A stretch of 20,129 bases of DNA. Origin: UBA2287 sp037442025 (GTDB lineage: Bacteria; Bacteroidota; Bacteroidia; Bacteroidales; Tenuifilaceae). The stretch covers positions 1 through 20,129 of the forward strand of contig JBBIRB010000048.1 in NCBI GenBank assembly GCA_037442025.1. Reading direction: 5' to 3'. The translations under genes were made by a program, and so were the position numbers. The notes beneath the pieces are model-generated. The model did not search any database. It was not told the DNA's origin and was given only the letters and a program-made list of their open reading frames with translations. Shown piece after piece: positions 16,272 to 20,129 of this stretch (the stretch's first letter is position 1; every line of letters begins with the position of its first letter).

Positions 16272-16928
16272 CTAATCAAATTCGAAAAGAAGCTGATTGC
16301 CAATCCATGCTTTTATAGCGCTTTGCGATTCGGCAAGCCTAATGGCTGTTGCATGAGTTTTTGCTAATAAATTTTCGCTTCGGTAGGCAATTTGTCTTAG
16401 CGCACCCACAGCGTAGCCTGTATAATTGAATTCTTGTTCGTTGGGAAGGTTCTCAACCAGATCGAAATAGGCTTCGAATGCTGCATCCTTTACTTGTGGG
16501 TCGGTGGCTTTTCGCATGGCAATTATTAAGCCGGCCTTAATGAGCAATGGGTCGTCGCTTAGGCACCACTCAATGCTGCGAGAAAGGGATGCATCTGCTT
16601 TCCAGAAAAGGTTTGAGCAGGTTTGCTCAACAATTTCAATGTTTTTGAAATGCTTGCTCCATTCGTCTATTTGTTCGCCCGAAACCTGCTGGGGATCGTC
16701 GATCATGGTTGCCAGTATTTTACATTCCCTAATGTCCTGCTCATATAGGGCTAGTGACAGCGAGTGGTTCCCTTTATAGTCAATGGATATTTCTTTAAGC
16801 TGGGGAATAGAAACTCCATAGCTAACGGGATATACAATGCCTAACCTTCGCATAGAATCCACCGTTTCACCATTACGGAGGTGTCGAATTTTAGAAACTA
16901 CTTCGAGTACTATCTCAAGAGGTGCCAT
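16272..16928 (-). CDS. DNA alkylation repair (AlkD-like) HEAT-repeat protein
   Basis: A 218-residue all-helical protein resembling the DNA alkylation repair enzyme family (HEAT-like repeats), related to Bacillus AlkD, which excises N3- and N7-alkylated purines. Evidence is the pattern of paired amphipathic helices, YGVSIPQLKEISID near the N-terminus, ALYEQDIRECKILATMI, and DDPLLIKAGLIIAMRKA in the middle. The region where AlkD has its WWDxVD catalytic stretch reads HFKNIEIVEQ (about 93-102), with no Trp or Asp, so glycosylase activity should not be assumed. The gene starts 7 bases after the stop of the flippase-like gene and so is probably in one operon with it. Family assignment is fairly sure, activity is not. 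Confidence 0.78.
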   Translation of the reverse strand: MAPLEIVLEVVSKIRHLRNGETVDSMRRLGIVYPVSYGVSIPQLKEISIDYKGNHSLSLALYEQDIRECKILATMIDDPQQVSGEQIDEWSKHFKNIEIVEQTCSNLFWKADASLSRSIEWCLSDDPLLIKAGLIIAMRKATDPQVKDAAFEAYFDLVENLPNEQEFNYTGYAVGALRQIAYRSENLLAKTHATAIRLAESQSAIKAWIGNQLLFEFD

Positions 16929-16935
16929 TGTTTAT

Positions 16936-18246
16936 TTAGTTTATTAGTAAAAACCTCGATGCTAAGTATGATGCAGCTAAAACGATACTCCATAGAGCAT
17001 ATTCTTTTATGGGGATATATTGGTTGGGTTTAATATCATGTGCTTTATAAAGATAGGAAGCTATTAGGATTTTCTCCGTCATAAAAGCAACTACAGTTGC
17101 CATGGCTATCCCTTCAATGCCCCACCATTGCATCCATAATAAACTGAGAGAAACATTAATAATAAGTTCAATAAAAGCAATGGCTACGAGCGGAGCAGTT
17201 TTACCCATGCCAATGGCCACAGTTTGCGGAAATACTAGTCTGCTCGAAATTAGAAGCAAATAAATCATAAAAATATAGCTGCTGGCTTCAAATTCGGTAC
17301 TGAAAACTATTCCGTAAAGAGTTTTAGCAGAGAACATGAGTAGAATTGAAGCCGGGAACAGCCACCGCATAAGATTGCGAGAACGATTACGAAGTTGGGT
17401 AAGAGCATTGCCCAGATTATTTCCAAAAAGAGGAAGAAGCGCAGTACTAAGCCCATTGGCTAGGAGCAGTGTAAGCGGGAAATCTTTTGCTCCATAACGA
17501 TAAAGCGCAAATACGCTCGATGAGAAAAAGGTGGTTATTATAATTGTGTCGGCAAAATTTGCCGAATTTCCTAGTAGGTATTTTATTGAGAGCGGAAAAC
17601 TTTGCTTCAGCCATTTGGTAATAAAGCCGAAATGGAAGCTAAACGCTGAATGTTTGCCAATGAGTACTGCAAGCCAGGCAATTCGAAAGAGAGATATGGC
17701 AATTAATCCCCCAATGGCCTCTTTAATTCCCAAATTAAAAAAAATGGGCATAATAACACAAACAACCTGTAATGCATGGCTCACAAAGCCATATAAAATC
17801 ATTTTTTTGGGTTTGTTTAAAAGGAGGTAAACAAACTCGGTAAGTTGCCCCATTGAACTTAATATGGTATATGCCATTGCAAGTTTAAAGAACGGGAAGC
17901 TGCTAAGAGATTCTGTTTTGCGAAGAATATTTTCGAGTAAAAAGCCTAACCCACCAGAAGCAATGCTCAGAACGGATATGGTTACGGAGATGTTGAAAAA
18001 AGCCGAAGTTTTTTCAATCCCATTGGTTTTGGAATAAAGCGGTAAGAATGCCTGAATGCAACCATTTATCCAGTAAAAAGTTAGTAGGTTCGATAGGAAA
18101 AGCGCACTTTCGAAAAAGCCAATTTCAGAGGAAGATATGCCAAGTTTAACAAGTGCAATATTAATAATAATGAGGCTTCCAAAACGAATAACCTGAAAGA
18201 GCTGAAGCGCTCTAACGTTGTCAATATTGAACATAGTGGATTTCAT
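16936..18246 (-). CDS. Polysaccharide flippase-like (Wzx/MATE-type) membrane protein
   Basis: A 436-residue integral membrane protein with about twelve hydrophobic helices and short basic loops, typical of the polysaccharide biosynthesis / MOP exporter superfamily, which flips lipid-linked sugars or similar substrates across the inner membrane. Pointers are the amphipathic N-terminus leading to GSLIIINIALVKLGISSSEIGFFESALF, the central SFPLSIKYLLGNSANFADTIII and YRYGAKDFPLTLLLANGLSTALLPLFG, and GIEGIAMATVVAFMTEKILIASYLY near the end. No other polysaccharide genes are adjacent, so it is an orphan and the substrate is unknown. It is the first gene of a minus-strand group with the AlkD-like gene 7 bases behind. 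Its start is 137 bases from the divergent tRNA-His gene; no clear promoter was found. Confidence 0.82.
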   Translation of the reverse strand: MKSTMFNIDNVRALQLFQVIRFGSLIIINIALVKLGISSSEIGFFESALFLSNLLTFYWINGCIQAFLPLYSKTNGIEKTSAFFNISVTISVLSIASGGLGFLLENILRKTESLSSFPFFKLAMAYTILSSMGQLTEFVYLLLNKPKKMILYGFVSHALQVVCVIMPIFFNLGIKEAIGGLIAISLFRIAWLAVLIGKHSAFSFHFGFITKWLKQSFPLSIKYLLGNSANFADTIIITTFFSSSVFALYRYGAKDFPLTLLLANGLSTALLPLFGNNLGNALTQLRNRSRNLMRWLFPASILLMFSAKTLYGIVFSTEFEASSYIFMIYLLLISSRLVFPQTVAIGMGKTAPLVAIAFIELIINVSLSLLWMQWWGIEGIAMATVVAFMTEKILIASYLYKAHDIKPNQYIPIKEYALWSIVLAASYLASRFLLIN

Positions 18247-18341
18247 GAACCAATTTGAATGCTAATATAACCAAATACTATTTCTAGAAGTTTAGCAGAG
18301 GCATTTCAAGTTGGTAAATTCGATAAAAAAAATTAGAAAGC

Positions 18342-18371
18342 TTTGGAGCATCTAAAAAATAATTATCTTTG
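18342..18371 (+). promoter_or_regulatory. Promoter of tRNA-His
   Basis: TTTG (18342-18345), 18 bases, TATCTTTG (18364-18371), a very good match to the Bacteroidota TTTG-N19-TAnnTTTG pattern. The -7 box ends 12 bases before the mature tRNA 5' end, so the primary transcript has a very short leader. Confidence 0.8.
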
Positions 18372-18383
18372 CACCCGTTAAAT

Positions 18384-18458
18384 GGTGGATGTAGCTCAGT
18401 AGGTTAGAGCATCAGATTGTGGTTCTGAGGGTCGCCGGTTCGAGTCCGGTCTTCCACC
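18384..18458 (+). tRNA. tRNA-His (anticodon GTG)
   Basis: A full cloverleaf can be drawn: G-1 at 18384 opposite discriminator C at 18458, acceptor arms 18385-18391/18451-18457, D stem GCTC/GAGC, anticodon stem TCAGA/TCTGA with anticodon GTG at 18419-18421, variable GGGTC, T stem GCCGG/CCGGT around TTCGAGT. The extra G-1:C73 pair is the identity mark of tRNA-His. The acceptor stem has one T-T mismatch (18390 and 18452). A full CCA end is not encoded. Confidence 0.97.
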
Positions 18459-18461
18459 CAA

Positions 18462-18488
18462 GGGTCTCGGCTTCCGAGGCCCTTTTTT
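18462..18488 (+). terminator. Intrinsic terminator of tRNA-His
   Basis: GGGTCTCGG (18462-18470), loop CTT, CCGAGGCCC (18474-18482), then T6 (18483-18488). The 9-bp stem has one G-T pair. It begins 3 bases after the tRNA 3' end. Confidence 0.9.
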
Positions 18489-18833
18489 GCTGACGCAAAT
18501 CATCAAATATATTAGTTTAGTTCTTGCAATTCTTTGTTTGGTGTTGTATTTTAGATGTTGCATACCAAAGGTTTGATGGATAAGACTAAAACCATACTGA
18601 ATCAAGTGAGCGACATGTACATGGCGGCAAATCCTAATTTCTTCTATAGCCAGTCTGTTTTTTTCCCCGTTTATATATGTACAGATTTTCCTGAACCCTT
18701 TATCAGCATTTACCATATCCAGGTCGACCAAATAGATATTCGCATTATGGAACAGGATGGCGAATCGGATTCTACGACCTCAAGAGCTTGCTTCTTCTTT
18801 AAAAGTTAACCCATTGTTATTTAAATTCAGTTT
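18489..18833. other. Intergenic stretch between tRNA-His terminator and hydrolase gene
   Basis: About 345 bases with no recognisable gene, repeat of the tRNA 3' end, integrase remnant or clear promoter. Both strands hold short open frames; the plus-strand one is listed separately as doubtful. The end (about 18785-18833) is AT-rich and must contain the start signals of the secreted hydrolase gene, but I see no TAnnTTTG box there. Confidence 0.5.
18576..18809 (+). CDS. Doubtful small hypothetical ORF
   Basis: A 77-residue frame from ATG 18576 (an upstream in-frame ATG is at 18555). It begins MDKTKTILNQVSDMYMAANPNFFYSQ and ends DGESDSTTSRACFFFKS. There is no signal peptide and no known motif. 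The aromatic- and cysteine-bearing C-terminus looks like chance translation. In its favour, the codons are not obviously biased against coding and the frame fills most of a gap that otherwise holds nothing. I recognise no homologue; treat as unproven. Confidence 0.25.
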   Translation: MDKTKTILNQVSDMYMAANPNFFYSQSVFFPVYICTDFPEPFISIYHIQVDQIDIRIMEQDGESDSTTSRACFFFKS

Positions 18834-19403
18834 ATGCGAATACCAGTTTTAATGGCTTTATTTGCCATATTTTTTAATGTCAGTGCATTGGCTCAAAATA
18901 CAGCACTGCTGATTATCGATATTCAAAACTTTTATTTCCCGGGAGGTGCTACACCACTTGTTGAACCACAGGCAGCAGCAGATAATGCTGCCAAAATAGC
19001 CAATTTCTTCCGGAGCAATAATATGCCCGTTATTCATGTTAAGCACGTGTTCGAACCGGGAGGTGAAATTCATGCTACGGTTCAACCCCACGAGGGTGAA
19101 ACTGTTTTTGAAAAGAAGAGCGTAAACAGTTTTGTAGGTACGGGTTTAAAGGAGTATTTAGACTCGAGAGGTATTAAAAACATTGTAGTTTGTGGTATGC
19201 AAACTCATATGTGCGTTGAAGCTGCTGTTAGGGCTGCATCGGATTTTGGTTATAGCGTAACGCTAATTCACGACGCCTGTGCCACCAGAGATCTTAAGTG
19301 GTTCGACACTGTTATTATGGCCAAGTACGTACATGAATCGACCCTCGCTACACTGCGCAGCTACTGCAAAGTTATGAGTGCAGAAGAATTTCTTGTAAAG
19401 TAG
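18834..19403 (+). CDS. Secreted isochorismatase-fold cysteine hydrolase
   Basis: A 189-residue protein of the isochorismatase-like hydrolase family. Unusually for this family it starts with a classical signal peptide (MRIPVLMALFAIFFNVSALA, cleavage likely before Gln21), so it should act in the periplasm or outside. The catalytic triad is visible: Asp29 in LLIIDIQN, Lys94 in FEKKSVNSF, and Cys127 in GMQTHMCVEAA. The segment VVCGMQTHMCVEAAVRAASDFGY and HDACATRD are family hallmarks. It lacks the DxH...H metal site that follows the first Asp in true nicotinamidases, so nicotinamide is not the obvious substrate; amide or ester cleavage in general is expected. It stands alone on the plus strand and converges on the sigma54 regulator gene 9 bases away. 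Confidence 0.92.
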   Translation: MRIPVLMALFAIFFNVSALAQNTALLIIDIQNFYFPGGATPLVEPQAAADNAAKIANFFRSNNMPVIHVKHVFEPGGEIHATVQPHEGETVFEKKSVNSFVGTGLKEYLDSRGIKNIVVCGMQTHMCVEAAVRAASDFGYSVTLIHDACATRDLKWFDTVIMAKYVHESTLATLRSYCKVMSAEEFLVK

Positions 19404-19412
19404 TTGTAAATT

Positions 19413-20129
19413 CTACCTGAAGGTAGGCTGTGCAAATGCTTTGACATCGGAATCGGTAATTTCTTTGTCGCAAAGTATAATAAGCCGCTCAATTACATTG
19501 CGAAATTCCCTAATATTTCCGCTCCAAGAATTTTTCTTGAGTTCCTGAATGGCTTCGCTGGTAATAGTTTTTACGGGCATTCCGTACTCTTCGCAAATTT
19601 GCTCGACAAAGTGATTGGCCAGAAGTGGAATGTCGTCGAGCCGATTCTTTAGCGAAGGAACCTGAATTACAATTACGCTCAACCGATGAAATAGGTCTTC
19701 GCGGAAATTACCCATTTCTATCTCTTTCTGAAGATTTTTGTTGGTGGCTGCTAATATGCGTACATTAACATTTATATCCTTGTCGCTGCCAACTCGGCTA
19801 ATTTTATTCTCTTGTAATGCTCTGAGCACCTTGGCTTGCGCACTTAGGCTCATGTCTCCAATTTCATCCATAAACAGGGTTCCGCCATCGGCCTGTTCAA
19901 ATTTTCCTTTTCGTTGCTTGATGGCCGATGTGAATGCACCCTTTTCGTGACCAAACAGTTCGCTCTCAATTAGTTCCGATGGTATGGCGGCGCAATTCAC
20001 TTCAACAAACGGCATATGGGCACGTGAACTCTTCTCGTGTAGCCATTTGGCTACCAATTCTTTGCCTGTTCCATTTTCGCCTGTAATTAATACTCTTGCA
20101 TCGGTAGGTGCAACTCTGTCAATCATTTC
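19413..20129 (-). CDS. Sigma54-dependent activator, AAA+ domain (N-terminus outside window)
   Basis: The frame runs open off the right end, so this is the last 238 residues; Met at 20126 is internal. It is the AAA+ domain of an NtrC-type enhancer-binding activator that remodels sigma54 RNA polymerase using ATP. Visible are Walker A GENGTGKE, NCAAIPSELIESELFGHEKG, the sigma54-contact loop as GAFTSA (19923-19940; usual form GAFTGA), Walker B GGTLFMDEIGD, ATNKNL, arginine-finger region FREDLFHRL and sensor 2 GNIREFRN. The protein ends about 19 residues after the last AAA+ helix (CDKEITDSDVKAFAQPTFR), so there is no C-terminal Fis-type helix-turn-helix. The unseen N-terminus is probably a receiver domain. 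Such activators may work without DNA binding, as known for FlgR of Helicobacter. Confidence 0.93.
   Translation of the reverse strand, partial: EMIDRVAPTDARVLITGENGTGKELVAKWLHEKSSRAHMPFVEVNCAAIPSELIESELFGHEKGAFTSAIKQRKGKFEQADGGTLFMDEIGDMSLSAQAKVLRALQENKISRVGSDKDINVNVRILAATNKNLQKEIEMGNFREDLFHRLSVIVIQVPSLKNRLDDIPLLANHFVEQICEEYGMPVKTITSEAIQELKKNSWSGNIREFRNVIERLIILCDKEITDSDVKAFAQPTFR

Noticed and set aside
18396..18731. Minus-strand 111-residue ORF crossing the tRNA
   Set aside because: Its C-terminal third is the reverse complement of the tRNA-His gene and terminator (the familiar GGRPDSNRRPSEPQSDALTY artefact), so it is not a gene.
19413..19426. Hairpin CTACC-TGAA-GGTAG as a terminator between the hydrolase and the sigma54 gene
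   Set aside because: Only 5 bp, inside the end of the coding sequence and without a T-run on either strand.
1..20129. CRISPR array, insertion sequence, prophage, toxin-antitoxin or defence island
   Set aside because: No direct-repeat array, transposase, integrase or defence gene was seen; gene content is conserved chromosomal.

Overview
The window looks like a chromosome segment of a member of the Bacteroidota, probably a Bacteroidales- or Marinilabiliales-like lineage (order is a guess). Signs of this are type IX secretion / gliding genes (gldJ, porP/sprF-like, porU, porV), a zinc-free type B L31, a tRNA-His without an encoded CCA end, and several promoters of the Bacteroidota pattern TTTG-N18/19-TAnnTTTG in place of sigma70-type -35/-10 boxes. 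Nothing resembles a phage, insertion sequence, CRISPR array or integrated element. The content is mostly conserved housekeeping plus one specialised module.

Layout. 1-648: 3' end of an urocanate hydratase gene, followed by a small lipoprotein (665-1069). 1066-5037, minus strand: porP/sprF-like gene, gldJ, a terminator, then murF, whose stop codon overlaps that of the lipoprotein. 5204-11143, plus strand: porU, porV, ispF and a small CoA-binding-fold protein, tightly packed from porV on. 11166-18246, minus strand (in transcription order): a flippase-like membrane protein, an AlkD-like HEAT-repeat protein, a Bax inhibitor-1 family membrane protein, rpmE2 (L31), a GlmU-like sugar nucleotidyltransferase and lon. 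18384-18458: tRNA-His with its own promoter and terminator. 18489-18833: mostly non-coding, with one doubtful small ORF. 18834-19403: a secreted isochorismatase-fold hydrolase. 19413-20129: 3' part of a sigma54-activator AAA+ gene that runs off the window.

How they work together. PorV is the outer-membrane shuttle that takes type IX cargo from the translocon, and PorU is the gingipain-like (C25) sortase that removes the cargo C-terminal signal and attaches the protein to the surface. GldJ and PorP/SprF belong to the outer-membrane/periplasmic part of the same machinery. The divergent gldJ-side and porU-side arms thus form one secretion locus. murF and ispF serve peptidoglycan and isoprenoid precursor synthesis and are genomic neighbours, not obvious partners.

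I did not find a convincing undescribed system. The best leads are regulatory: a 15-bp palindrome exactly inside the spacer of the GlmU-like gene promoter, whose -33 box lies in the stem of the preceding rpmE2 terminator; a sigma54 activator that ends without a Fis-type DNA-binding domain and carries GAFTSA for GAFTGA; and a terminator between gldJ and murF with no visible murF promoter.
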